From: Rhodoferax sp.
Lineage (GTDB): Bacteria > Pseudomonadota > Gammaproteobacteria > Burkholderiales > Burkholderiaceae_C
Assembly: GCA_029946045.1 (NCBI GenBank)
Contig: JAQSDS010000390.1
Location: 1 to 20,985 of the forward strand
Direction of reading: 5' to 3'
DNA: 20,985 nucleotides
Shown here: positions 14,491 through 20,985 of the stretch, in pieces
Layout: the number at the start of each line of letters is the position of its first letter
Numbering within the stretch: the first letter of the stretch is position 1
Notes under the pieces: model-generated
What the model saw: the letters and a program-made list of their open reading frames with translations, nothing else
What the model was told of the DNA's origin: nothing
The model's database searches: none
Made by a program: the position numbers and the translations under genes

Positions 14491-14706
14491 ATGACACCCA
14501 CGCCAGTCTTTCATCCCCAAAACTGCCCCCTGTGCGGTCAGCCCAACCAATGCGCCATGGAGGTCCAGGCGGCCACCGGCATCCAGCAGCCGCCCTGCTG
14601 GTGCACACAAACGCAGTTCAGCGCCGAGCTGTTGAACAAGATTCCGGAGGCAGCGCGGGGTGTGGCCTGCCTGTGCGCGGCCTGCGTGAAGGCAGCAACG
14701 CCATGA
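14491..14706 (+). CDS. Cysteine-rich CWC family protein
   Basis: 71-residue cytoplasmic protein with nine or so cysteines in the arrangement CPLCGQPNQC (residues 11-20), PPCWC near 35-38 and VACLCAACV near the C-terminus. This matches the small Cys_rich_CWC family, whose name comes from the Cys-Trp-Cys motif seen here. The cysteine pairs suggest zinc or another metal, but no function is established. ATG 14491 follows a plausible leader. The stop codon overlaps the start of the next small gene as ATGA (14703-14706), so the two are probably translated together. Confidence 0.8.
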   Translation: MTPTPVFHPQNCPLCGQPNQCAMEVQAATGIQQPPCWCTQTQFSAELLNKIPEAARGVACLCAACVKAATP

Positions 14707-14921
14707 ACTGGCTCGACAAGTTTCCGCTGGCCCTGCTGCTTGCGCTGGCGGTCTGGATGGCGGTGGCGCCGATCTCTCCCGAGCCGCATTTGATCGAAAA
14801 GTTGCGTATGTTGAGCCAGGGCACGCTGGTCAAACCACTGGACATGTTTGATTTGCTGCTGCACAGCGCACCCATCGTGCTGTTGCTGCTGCGCTTGTGG
14901 CGCAAATTCAAAGCGAAATGA
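14703..14921 (+). CDS. Small two-helix inner-membrane protein
   Basis: 72-residue protein starting MNWLDKFPLALLLALAVWMA. One hydrophobic helix is at about residues 7-24 and a second at about 50-66 (LLLHSAPIVLLLLRLW), with a polar loop EPHLIEKLRMLSQGTLVKP between and a basic tail RKFKAK. Similar proteins are known to me only as conserved small membrane proteins of betaproteobacteria; I do not recognise a function. Its ATG overlaps the CWC gene stop by four bases (ATGA), pointing to translational coupling. It is too short to be an RND transporter, a label sometimes attached to such proteins. Confidence 0.72.
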   Translation: MNWLDKFPLALLLALAVWMAVAPISPEPHLIEKLRMLSQGTLVKPLDMFDLLLHSAPIVLLLLRLWRKFKAK

Positions 14922-14951
14922 CGCTGCTGCAGGCCTTGTAGGGCGGGGCCG

Positions 14952-14957
14952 GATAAT
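14952..14957 (+). promoter_or_regulatory. Possible -10 element upstream of selD
   Basis: GATAAT, five of six matches to TATAAT, lies 42 bp before ATG 15000. No good -35 box is visible 16-18 bp upstream, so the call rests on the -10 and its position between the small membrane gene and selD. Confidence 0.35.
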
Positions 14958-14974
14958 GCGGTTTTGTCCTGTCA

Positions 14975-14989
14975 ACCGCCATCGGCGGT
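14975..14989 (+). other. Short perfect hairpin in the selD leader
   Basis: ACCGCC at 14975-14980 and GGCGGT at 14984-14989 form a six-base-pair stem with a three-base ATC loop, ending 10 bp before the selD ATG. No T-run follows, so it is not a terminator. It occupies the position where a Shine-Dalgarno would be expected. It may be chance. Confidence 0.35.
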
Positions 14990-14999
14990 CATTCATCCC

Positions 15000-16094
15000 A
15001 TGTCTTCTGAAATTCCAGTTTTCACCCCGGCCGCTGCGGCAACCCCGGTGCGCGCTGAGCCCCGCCTGACGAGCCTGTCGCATGGCGGCGGTTGCGGTTG
15101 CAAGATCGCCCCCGGCGTGTTGTCCAGCATTCTCAAGGGCACCACGGCCATGCCCATGCCCAAGGAGCTGCTGGTGGGCATCGAGACCGCTGACGATGCG
15201 GCGGTGTACCAGCTCAACGACACGCAGGCGCTGATTGCCACCACCGACTTTTTCATGCCCATTGTTGACGACCCGTTCGACTTTGGCCGCATTGCCGCCA
15301 CCAACGCCATCAGCGATGTTTATGCCATGGGCGGTACACCCATCATGGCGCTGGCGCTGGTGGGCATGCCGATCAGCGTGCTGTCGGTCGAGACCATTGG
15401 CAAGATTCTGGAGGGCGGCGCCAGTGTCTGTCGTGCCGCCGGTATCCCGATTGCCGGGGGCCACACCATCGACTCGGTCGAGCCCATTTACGGCCTGGTG
15501 GCCATGGGTCTGATGCACCCGGGCCGGGTCAAGCGCAACGCCAGCGCACAGGTGGGCGACCGCCTGGTTCTGGGCAAGCCGCTGGGTGTCGGCGTGCTGT
15601 CGGCTGCGCTCAAAAAAGACAAGCTCGACGCGGCAGGCTATGCCGAGATGATCCGTGTCACCACCCAGCTCAACACGCCCGGCCCGGCGCTGGCCGCGCT
15701 TGACGGTGTCCACGCCATGACCGACGTCACCGGCTTTGCCCTGGCCGGCCATGCGCTGGAGATGGCACGCGGTGCCGCTTGTACGGTGCAGCTGGATTGG
15801 CCAAAAGTGCCATTTCTGCCCGGCGTGCGCGAACTGGCGCTTGCGGGTTGCATCACCGGGGCGTCAGGGCGCAACTGGGCGGCTTATGGCCACGATGTCA
15901 GCTTGCCCTTTGGCTTTTCAGAGCTTGATCAAGCCCTGTTGACCGACCCGCAAACCAGTGGCGGCCTGCTGGTGAGTTGTGCACCGTCAGAAGTCGATCA
16001 GGTCATGGCGGTCTTTCTGGCACATGGTTTTGCCGATGCAACAGACATTGGAGAGGTCATCGCCTTCAACGGCACGACCCACCTGGCCCTCTGA
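15000..16094 (+). CDS. selD: Selenide, water dikinase (selenophosphate synthase)
   Basis: Makes selenophosphate from selenide and ATP, the selenium donor for selenocysteine and selenouridine. The 364-residue protein (E. coli 347) has the catalytic loop SHGGGCGCKIAP with Cys32 and Lys35, equivalent to E. coli Cys17 and Lys20. It is a cysteine form, not selenocysteine. Metal/ATP motifs include the ETADDAAVYQL segment near 62-72 and TTDFFMPIVDDPFDFGRIAA near 80-99, followed by the AIRS-like C-terminal half with TDVTGFALAGHALEMA and TDPQTSGGLL. ATG 15000 is preferred over an upstream in-frame start at 14964 because the family begins close to this point. No selA, selB or mnmH lies in the window, so partners must be elsewhere. 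It converges with the DUF3047 gene, 6 bp between stops. Confidence 0.95.
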   Translation: MSSEIPVFTPAAAATPVRAEPRLTSLSHGGGCGCKIAPGVLSSILKGTTAMPMPKELLVGIETADDAAVYQLNDTQALIATTDFFMPIVDDPFDFGRIAATNAISDVYAMGGTPIMALALVGMPISVLSVETIGKILEGGASVCRAAGIPIAGGHTIDSVEPIYGLVAMGLMHPGRVKRNASAQVGDRLVLGKPLGVGVLSAALKKDKLDAAGYAEMIRVTTQLNTPGPALAALDGVHAMTDVTGFALAGHALEMARGAACTVQLDWPKVPFLPGVRELALAGCITGASGRNWAAYGHDVSLPFGFSELDQALLTDPQTSGGLLVSCAPSEVDQVMAVFLAHGFADATDIGEVIAFNGTTHLAL

Positions 16095-16100
16095 TCGCAG

Positions 16101-16856
16101 TCAGGGTAACCAGCGCAGCTGGGCGACATAGCCCAGGCTGCTGCCTTGGGTGTTGTCGCTGTCGGCACCCACGGCCACGGCGATGACGGGCGGCAAGGCC
16201 ACACTCTCTTGACCGAACAACAGCGCAAAGTCCTCTGCGACATGGCGGCGCTGGCTAACCCATTGGCCGACGGCGGATTCCAAGCCGTTTAAGACGATGT
16301 AGCGCACCCGGGCGCTGTAGGGGTTGGGGCCACGCGTGCCCGCCGGGTAACGGCTGTCCCACAGGTAACACAGGGTGGCGCTGGGCAGGTTCTGGCCACT
16401 CACCGAGCGCGCCAGCGCCAGCACCGAGCGCTGCAGGAAGGGGATGTCCGCCAGCGGCTGGTCCAGCATCACACAAACCTTGAGTGCGGCATCGTCACCG
16501 GCTTTGGTTTTGATGTCGGCCGCTGCCAGCGGCTGTTCCAGGCGCCAGCGCCAGCTCAAGGATTGTGGCGTCGGGCCTTGCCAGGCGTGGGTCAGCACGC
16601 CGTAGGACGCCTGCGTGCGCAGTGCCAGCACGGTGTCACCATTCAGGGAAATGGCTTCAAAGCTGCTAAGTGGCGCCTTGTTGTCGGGCAAGCCACTGCG
16701 CTTCCAGACCGGGTTGGGCGTCGGGCTATCCGCAGCGACGAGGGGCATCAAGGCGGCGCTGGCTGCAGCTGGAGCCGTTTGGGAAAAGCTGCTGTGGCAG
16801 CCCAACAGCGAACAGCACACGGCAATGAAAGCAGGCGATTTTTTTTGAAATGTCAT
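16101..16856 (-). CDS. DUF3047-like exported protein, probable lipoprotein
   Basis: 251-residue protein. The N-terminus MTFQKKSPAFIAVCCSLLGC has a positive start, a hydrophobic core and a lipobox-like LLGC at 17-20, so it may be a lipoprotein with a modified Cys20. The rest is a soluble domain with HAWQGPTPQSLSWRWRLEQP, AALKVCVMLD and a C-terminal block RVRYIVLNGLESAVGQWVSQ, then RRHVAEDFALLFGQE. This pattern recalls DUF3047 proteins, whose function is unknown. The start is fixed by the ATGA overlap with the upstream CDP-alcohol phosphatidyltransferase stop (16853-16856). An upstream in-frame start at 16958 would run inside that gene. Co-translation suggests a shared envelope or lipid-related role, which is inference. 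Confidence 0.75.
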   Translation of the reverse strand: MTFQKKSPAFIAVCCSLLGCHSSFSQTAPAAASAALMPLVAADSPTPNPVWKRSGLPDNKAPLSSFEAISLNGDTVLALRTQASYGVLTHAWQGPTPQSLSWRWRLEQPLAAADIKTKAGDDAALKVCVMLDQPLADIPFLQRSVLALARSVSGQNLPSATLCYLWDSRYPAGTRGPNPYSARVRYIVLNGLESAVGQWVSQRRHVAEDFALLFGQESVALPPVIAVAVGADSDNTQGSSLGYVAQLRWLP

Positions 16857-17458
16857 TGAAATGCCTTCCAGCCCCACCAGATGCGCGTGGCCGTGGTGAT
16901 GGCGCACAGCGCCGCAAAGCCATAGGCCAGCTCGATGAACAGCCCGGGCCAGAGGCACATGGCCATGAAACAGAGCAGGGTTTCACTGGCTTCGGTCAGG
17001 CCACCCATAAAATAAAACGACTTGTTGGGGGTGGCCAGGTTACTGAGTCCGCGCTTGGCCGCCATCACGGCAAAAGCCAGAAAACTTGACCCGGTGCCAA
17101 TGAACGCGGCCAGCAGTACCGCAGCAGGCAAGGCGTTGCGGGCCGGGTCACTGACGGCAAAGGCCAACGGAATGCTGGCATAAAACACAAAATCCAGCGC
17201 AATATCCAGGAAACCACCGGCATCGGTGGCGTTTGTCAGGCGCGCCACGGCACCATCGAGTGCATCCAGCAGTCTCGAAGCCAGGATCGCGACGGCCCCG
17301 GCCAGGTAGGCCTCAAAAGCAATTAAAAATGCGGCAAAGAGTCCAAACAGGAAGCCGAGCAGGGTGAGTTGATTGGCCGTCAGGCCCAGACGGCTGGCCT
17401 GGCGGGCGAGGCGATGGATCGCGGGGGCGATGCGCTGGCTGACGGAGCGGTCAAACAT
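16853..17458 (-). CDS. CDP-alcohol phosphatidyltransferase family membrane protein
   Basis: 201-residue integral membrane enzyme expected to transfer a phosphatidyl or phospho-alcohol group from a CDP-linked donor to an alcohol. The family signature runs through DALDGAVARLTNATDAGG and FLDIALD: Asp65, Asp68, Gly69, Ala72, Arg73, Gly81, Asp85 and Asp89 are all present. The interval between Arg73 and Gly81 is seven residues, one shorter than the common form. Several hydrophobic helices follow. The acceptor alcohol cannot be told from sequence; PgsA, PssA and Pls-like enzymes share this motif. The stop overlaps the DUF3047 start (ATGA). It runs divergently from the DUF2059 gene across a 187-bp gap. 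Confidence 0.9.
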   Translation of the reverse strand: MFDRSVSQRIAPAIHRLARQASRLGLTANQLTLLGFLFGLFAAFLIAFEAYLAGAVAILASRLLDALDGAVARLTNATDAGGFLDIALDFVFYASIPLAFAVSDPARNALPAAVLLAAFIGTGSSFLAFAVMAAKRGLSNLATPNKSFYFMGGLTEASETLLCFMAMCLWPGLFIELAYGFAALCAITTATRIWWGWKAFQ

Positions 17459-17645
17459 GGGTCAAAGTGCGAGAGGTAAAGACGTTGCGTCGGTTGGCAT
17501 GGCAGATTGTTACAGCCCGAGGTGCTGCGGGGCCATGCTGGGTGATCGGTTAAGCTCGTTGTTCATGAGCATAGCGGAACCCGGGCGCCAGCCTGGCACT
17601 GCAACCCCTCTATTTTTGAAGCTTTGAAGTCGATTGGAGATCCGG

Positions 17646-18224
17646 ATGAAGAAAACCCTTATGGCCCTGCTCATGCTGGCAAGCACTGTCATCCATGCCC
17701 AAACCAGCGCGGCCAAGCAGGCGCTGGTTGACAAGTTGTTGGCCTTGCAGCGCCCGGCCATCGAGCAAACAGCGCGCGTGCTTGCCGAGCGCCCTGCTTT
17801 GCAGATGCGGCAACAGGCGGGTGTCGTTTTACAAACCCGCGTGGCCCCTGAAAAACGTGAAGCTGTGGCCAAAGACCTTCAGGCAGATCTGACAAAATAT
17901 GCTGACGATGTGCTGCCCTTGATGCAGCAGCAGGCGATCAAACTCGCGCCATCGACAGTGGGTGTGATATTGGCGGACAAATTTACCGAAGACGAACTCA
18001 GGCAATTGATTGCCATCATGGAGTCTCCGGTAAACCTCAAATATGAACAGCTGGGCAACGAGATGCAGAAAGCCCTGGCAGACAAGCTGATGGCTGACAT
18101 GACGCCTGCGGTAGAACCTAAAGTCAAGGCGCTGGCCGCCGCCATGGACAAGCACCTGGGCTTACCAGCACCGACTGCAAACGCCAAGGCAGCCAAGCCA
18201 GCGGCTTCTGCGCCCAAAAAATAA
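17646..18224 (+). CDS. DUF2059-like secreted protein
   Basis: 192-residue protein with a Sec signal peptide MKKTLMALLMLASTVIHAQ, probable cleavage after AHA/Q around residues 18-19. The rest is helical and charged, with KQALVDKLLALQRPAIEQ, LPLMQQQAIKLAPSTVGVIL and the DUF2059 segment DKFTEDELRQLIAIMESPVN followed by LKYEQLG. The tail is Ala/Lys/Pro-rich (AKAAKPAASAPKK) and probably disordered. ATG 17646 is chosen for its GGAGA at 17635-17639. An ATG at 17634 would overlap this site. It is predicted periplasmic; function unknown. It converges with the DUF294 gene, 8 bp between stops, and I saw no terminator between them. Confidence 0.85.
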   Translation: MKKTLMALLMLASTVIHAQTSAAKQALVDKLLALQRPAIEQTARVLAERPALQMRQQAGVVLQTRVAPEKREAVAKDLQADLTKYADDVLPLMQQQAIKLAPSTVGVILADKFTEDELRQLIAIMESPVNLKYEQLGNEMQKALADKLMADMTPAVEPKVKALAAAMDKHLGLPAPTANAKAAKPAASAPKK

Positions 18225-18232
18225 CATCATGG

Positions 18233-20053
18233 CTACTCGAGCCTGTAGCGCAAGCGCAAAAGCTGTTTGAACTGACGGATGATGGCCAGGGCATCGGTGA
18301 GCTGGTCCCGGTCCAGCGTGCCCAGGCTGCTCAACTCCACCAGATTGCTGATCGGCTGACCCAGTGAAAGCTGGCGCAGGTTGTTGCGCAGTTTGAGCGT
18401 CATGAGCATGCGCAGGGTCTCAATCAGGTCGCGTACCAGCGCGGCGGGCACGATCTGGCGGTTGGCCAGGGCTTGCAATCGCTCCACCGTGCCCAGGGCC
18501 TCGAGCCGGTATTCCAGGGCCAGGGTGCGTGCGCCATGCACGATCGGGAACGTGCCAATTTTCTTCAGGTCAAAGGTTTCGGATTCGCGGCCGCCCACCA
18601 GGGGCAGGCGCTGCCACCAGCCGCTGCTGGGCTCTGGAAACTGGTCCATCGCGCTGGCCATGCGGCCGACGAAGGTGTTGCTGCCGATGGCCCGGTTCAG
18701 CGCGAAGTCGCGCGCGTTCAGCAGCAACGTGGCATCGCCGGCCACAGCCCGGGCATCCATGAAAATGGCCAGGTGCATCTTGCCTTCGGGGTTGTCGGCA
18801 TAAAGCCACTGGACAATGGTTTGCCGAAAGGGCCCCAGGCTCTGGCACCACATCGGGTTGGTGACCATGATGTTGCCGGGGCAGGGCGGGTAGCCAAAAG
18901 TTAACAGTGCGGCGCTGAACTGTCGGGTGATGTCGGCCAGGCGGGCATGCTGGTAGCCGTCGCGCAGCAGCAGCGCATTGTCCTGATCGGTTTTTAATAT
19001 TTGTTCGCCGCGGCCTTCGCTGCCCATCACCAGCAGGCAGCTGTTTTGTACCAGCTCCGGTGGCGCCAGCAGCGCCCAAAGTCGGGCAAATATCTGGCTG
19101 TTGAGCTCACTCACCAGTCGCGAGATGATCTCGATGCGCATGCCACCGCGCTGCAGCAGTTTGATGGTGTCGTCCACTTGCAGCGCAGCCACTTGCAGTT
19201 CGGTCACGCTGTGCGCCTGCTCTACTTGCAGCATGATCAGGTGCGAGTGGTTCGACATGAAGCTCATCAGGTCGAGCTGGCTCAGCACACCCACGATGTT
19301 GTCGCCATCTTTCACCAGTACCCGGTGTACCCGGTGCCGCAGCATGATCAGCAGGGCATCAAAGAGCTCTGCATCCGGCGCGACGGTGATGAGGTCGAAG
19401 CGGGCCACATCGCGCACCGCCAGTTGGTTCGGTGGCGTTGGGCGTAGCAGGGCATCGCGCAGGTCGGTGGTGGTGAACATGCCAATGCGCTCAAGCCCGT
19501 TTTGTACATCGCGAACCAGCGCATTGCCTGTTTTGTGATCGGCTAGCAGGCGGCACACCGACACCAGGTCGAGCTGGCCGTCCAGATAAAGTGGCTTTTG
19601 CAGGTAAGCATCTTTGACGCGTACCAGCATCAAGGACAGCAACTCGCGATGCTGGTCCATTTCTTCATCGTCTGCAAGATGGCCCGCCACTTCGCTGAAC
19701 ACCTTGGCGCTGAAGCGGGCGTTGCTGGCCAGCAGTTGCAGCAGTGTCTCCGTGGGCAATTGCCATAGCCGAACTTCGTCGAGCGCGGTGAGGCTGGCCT
19801 TGTTGTGGCCGGTCAGTACAGCGCGCCAGTGGAATGACTCGCCAGCCCCCAGAATATGGACGTGACCCTGTTCTTCCTGTTGCACATGGCCGCTGTGCAC
19901 CACCCACAGGCACGGCTGCGCATCGCCATGGGGCAGCACAATAGCCTCGCCAGCGCGGTAGGAAACGATGGCCACAAGCTCTTGCAACTGGGTTCGTTCG
20001 GTCGCACTGAGTTCGCTGAAAGGCGCTGATTCAAATGAAAAATCGTCGGACAC
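18233..20053 (-). CDS. Cyclic-nucleotide-binding/CBS/DUF294 nucleotidyltransferase-like signalling protein
   Basis: 606-residue cytoplasmic multi-domain protein. By residue counted from GTG 20059, a cNMP-binding-like domain is at about 15-125 (VVHSGHVQQEEQG and GAGESFHWRA), paired CBS domains at about 160-270 (VGVLSQLDLMSFM near the end), and a DUF294 nucleotidyltransferase domain with GSEGRGEQ (346-353) and TDQDNALLL (357-365), holding the glycine-serine and acidic pair of that fold. A helical substrate-binding-like C-terminus follows. The real start is likely GTG 20053: AGAAGG at 20059-20064 (complement) is 5 bp from it, whereas it overlaps GTG 20059. Proteins of this layout often neighbour ActP and acetate metabolism genes, as here, and are thought to be regulatory; the target is unknown. 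Confidence 0.87.
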   Translation of the reverse strand: MSDDFSFESAPFSELSATERTQLQELVAIVSYRAGEAIVLPHGDAQPCLWVVHSGHVQQEEQGHVHILGAGESFHWRAVLTGHNKASLTALDEVRLWQLPTETLLQLLASNARFSAKVFSEVAGHLADDEEMDQHRELLSLMLVRVKDAYLQKPLYLDGQLDLVSVCRLLADHKTGNALVRDVQNGLERIGMFTTTDLRDALLRPTPPNQLAVRDVARFDLITVAPDAELFDALLIMLRHRVHRVLVKDGDNIVGVLSQLDLMSFMSNHSHLIMLQVEQAHSVTELQVAALQVDDTIKLLQRGGMRIEIISRLVSELNSQIFARLWALLAPPELVQNSCLLVMGSEGRGEQILKTDQDNALLLRDGYQHARLADITRQFSAALLTFGYPPCPGNIMVTNPMWCQSLGPFRQTIVQWLYADNPEGKMHLAIFMDARAVAGDATLLLNARDFALNRAIGSNTFVGRMASAMDQFPEPSSGWWQRLPLVGGRESETFDLKKIGTFPIVHGARTLALEYRLEALGTVERLQALANRQIVPAALVRDLIETLRMLMTLKLRNNLRQLSLGQPISNLVELSSLGTLDRDQLTDALAIIRQFKQLLRLRYRLE

Positions 20054-20058
20054 GGTCA

Positions 20059-20064
20059 CCTTCT
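20059..20064 (-). promoter_or_regulatory. Shine-Dalgarno deciding the DUF294 gene start
   Basis: AGAAGG on the minus strand is 5 bp upstream of GTG 20053 and overlaps GTG 20059, so the inner GTG is the more likely initiation codon. Confidence 0.55.
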
Positions 20065-20070
20065 CTGGAT

Positions 20071-20104
20071 AAAAAAAGGGCTGCAGACATGTTGCCTGCA
20101 GCCC
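20071..20104 (-). terminator. Intrinsic terminator downstream of the actP-like gene
   Basis: On the minus strand, GGGCTGCAG (complement of 20096-20104) pairs perfectly with CTGCAGCCC (complement of 20078-20086) around a nine-base loop, and seven T residues follow (20071-20077). It lies 53 bp past the symporter stop and 17 bp upstream of GTG 20053 of the DUF294 gene, so it separates or attenuates the two. On the plus strand there is no T-run, so it should not terminate in that direction. Confidence 0.85.
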
Positions 20105-20156
20105 CTTGAGCTTATCGCATCACAACCCGAAGGTGGCCATGCGCGTACTTTTTACC

Positions 20157-20985
20157 TCAATGGCCTGAAGCGCCTTCAGCACCAATACCGGTCTCGGAGC
20201 GCACCTGTTGCGCCAGGAAGCCAGCACGGTCTTGTTTGGCGCGCGCGCTGTTGTCCAGAATCGAGAACAGCCAGATGCCAACGAAGCCGATGGTCATGGA
20301 GAACAGGGCGGGGCTGGTGTACGGGAACAGCGCCGAACCCTTGGGGTTACCCAGCGTGGCTTCCCACACCGAAGGCGACACCACCGTCAAACCGACGGAA
20401 GAGATCAGGCCCAAAAAGCCACCAATCACGGCACCCTTGGTGGTGCAATCTTTCCACAGCACCGACATGAACAGCACCGGGAAGTTGGCCGAAGCAGCAA
20501 TAGCAAAGGCCAAAGACACCATGAAGGCGATGTTCTGCTTCTCGAACACAATGCCCAAAGTCACAGCCAAAATGCCGAGGCAGATGGTGGTGATCTTGGA
20601 AATACGCAGCTCGTCAGCACTGTTGGCCTTGCCCTTTTTGACCACGGTGGCGTAAATGTCGTGAGACACAGCAGAGGCACCAGACAGCGTCAAGCCAGCC
20701 ACCACGGCCAGGATGGTCGCAAAAGCCACGGCCGAGATGAAGCCCAGGAACACGTTGCCGCCGACAGCGTTGGCCAGGTGGATAGCTGCCATGTTGCCGC
20801 CGCCCAGCAAGGCACCCTTGGCATCGAGGAACTGCGGATTGGTCAGCACAAAGGTGATCGCGCCAAAGCCGATGATGAAGGTCAGCAGGTAGAAATAACC
20901 AATCCAGCCGGTGGCCCACATCACCGAGCTACGTGCCGCTTTGGCACTGGGCACCGTGAAGAAGCGCATCAGGATGTGTGGCAAA
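20157..20985 (-). CDS. actP: Cation/acetate symporter (SLC5, ActP-like), C-terminal part
   Basis: Sodium:solute symporter running off the right edge; the 5' portion is outside the window, so the first complete codon here (TTG at 20982-20984) is internal. About 275 residues are visible and match the second half of Act[19 protein letters not shown], then helices, a [20 protein letters not shown] loop, [20 protein letters not shown] and [14 protein letters not shown]. The C-terminal tail [20 protein letters not shown] is typical. It likely takes up acetate or a similar short-chain carboxylate with sodium. The terminator at 20071-20104 ends its transcript. The downstream DUF294 gene is a frequent neighbour of such symporters. 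Confidence 0.93.
   Translation of the reverse strand, partial: LPHILMRFFTVPSAKAARSSVMWATGWIGYFYLLTFIIGFGAITFVLTNPQFLDAKGALLGGGNMAAIHLANAVGGNVFLGFISAVAFATILAVVAGLTLSGASAVSHDIYATVVKKGKANSADELRISKITTICLGILAVTLGIVFEKQNIAFMVSLAFAIAASANFPVLFMSVLWKDCTTKGAVIGGFLGLISSVGLTVVSPSVWEATLGNPKGSALFPYTSPALFSMTIGFVGIWLFSILDNSARAKQDRAGFLAQQVRSETGIGAEGASGH

Noticed and set aside
15090..15110. Selenocysteine (UGA) in the SelD active site
   Set aside because: The catalytic position is an ordinary cysteine codon in GCGCK; no in-frame TGA occurs there.
14538..15752. A 404-codon minus-strand open frame opposite selD and the small genes
   Set aside because: His/Arg/Gln-rich composition, no motif, and opposite strongly conserved selD.
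17459..17645. A divergent promoter or regulatory RNA between the CDP-alcohol transferase and DUF2059 genes
   Set aside because: A TATTTT at 17611-17616 has no acceptable -35 partner, and no stable repeated or hairpin structure stood out.

Overview
The window looks like a chromosomal segment of a betaproteobacterium, most likely Burkholderiales/Comamonadaceae (Rhodoferax/Polaromonas-like). This is inferred from the moderately high GC, the protein style, and the association of an acetate-type symporter with a DUF294 cNMP/CBS nucleotidyltransferase. It was not checked against any database. I see no rRNA, tRNA, CRISPR array, insertion sequence or phage gene. The longest stretches without a gene are about 240 bp (14251-14490) and 187 bp (17459-17645). 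The first holds a promoter region described below; I could call nothing firmly in the second.

Region A (1-8548, + strand) is a tightly packed catabolic operon that begins upstream of the window. In order it holds the end of a polar-amino-acid-type ABC permease and its ATPase, a class V PLP enzyme resembling SufS but lacking its cysteine, a dihydropyrimidinase/hydantoinase, an RpiR/SIS regulator, an AllA-type ureidoglycolate lyase, a small NTF2/SnoaL-like protein, a NodB-fold (PuuE-like) hydrolase, and a gamma-glutamyltransferase-fold Ntn hydrolase that recalls the oxamate amidohydrolase HpxW.

Region B (8545-14250, - strand) converges on region A, with the stop codons overlapping. Read in its own direction it holds a spermidine/putrescine-type ABC importer (ATPase, Tat-exported binding protein, two permeases), a GntR/FCD regulator, and an Asp/Glu/hydantoin racemase-family protein. 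Its upstream region (14261-14405) has a near-consensus sigma-54 -24/-12 element. Upstream of that lie one good NtrC-like dyad and two further TTGGTGC half-sites. This suggests induction under nitrogen limitation.

A and B together look like a two-transporter, two-regulator system for importing and dismantling a ureide or cyclic amide (allantoin, a hydantoin, or a relative) for nitrogen. The exact substrate is not identifiable from sequence. No N-carbamoyl amidohydrolase or allantoate amidohydrolase lies in the window, and several enzymes carry active-site changes (PLP enzyme Cys to Tyr, racemase second Cys to Gly, GGT Ser-Ser to His-Thr). The pathway may therefore not be the textbook one.

Region C (14491-20985) is housekeeping and unrelated: a Cys-rich CWC protein, a small two-helix membrane protein, selD, then on the - strand a CDP-alcohol phosphatidyltransferase with a DUF3047 protein, a + strand DUF2059 secreted protein, and on the - strand a DUF294 nucleotidyltransferase downstream of an actP-like symporter that runs off the window. 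A strong intrinsic terminator separates those last two.
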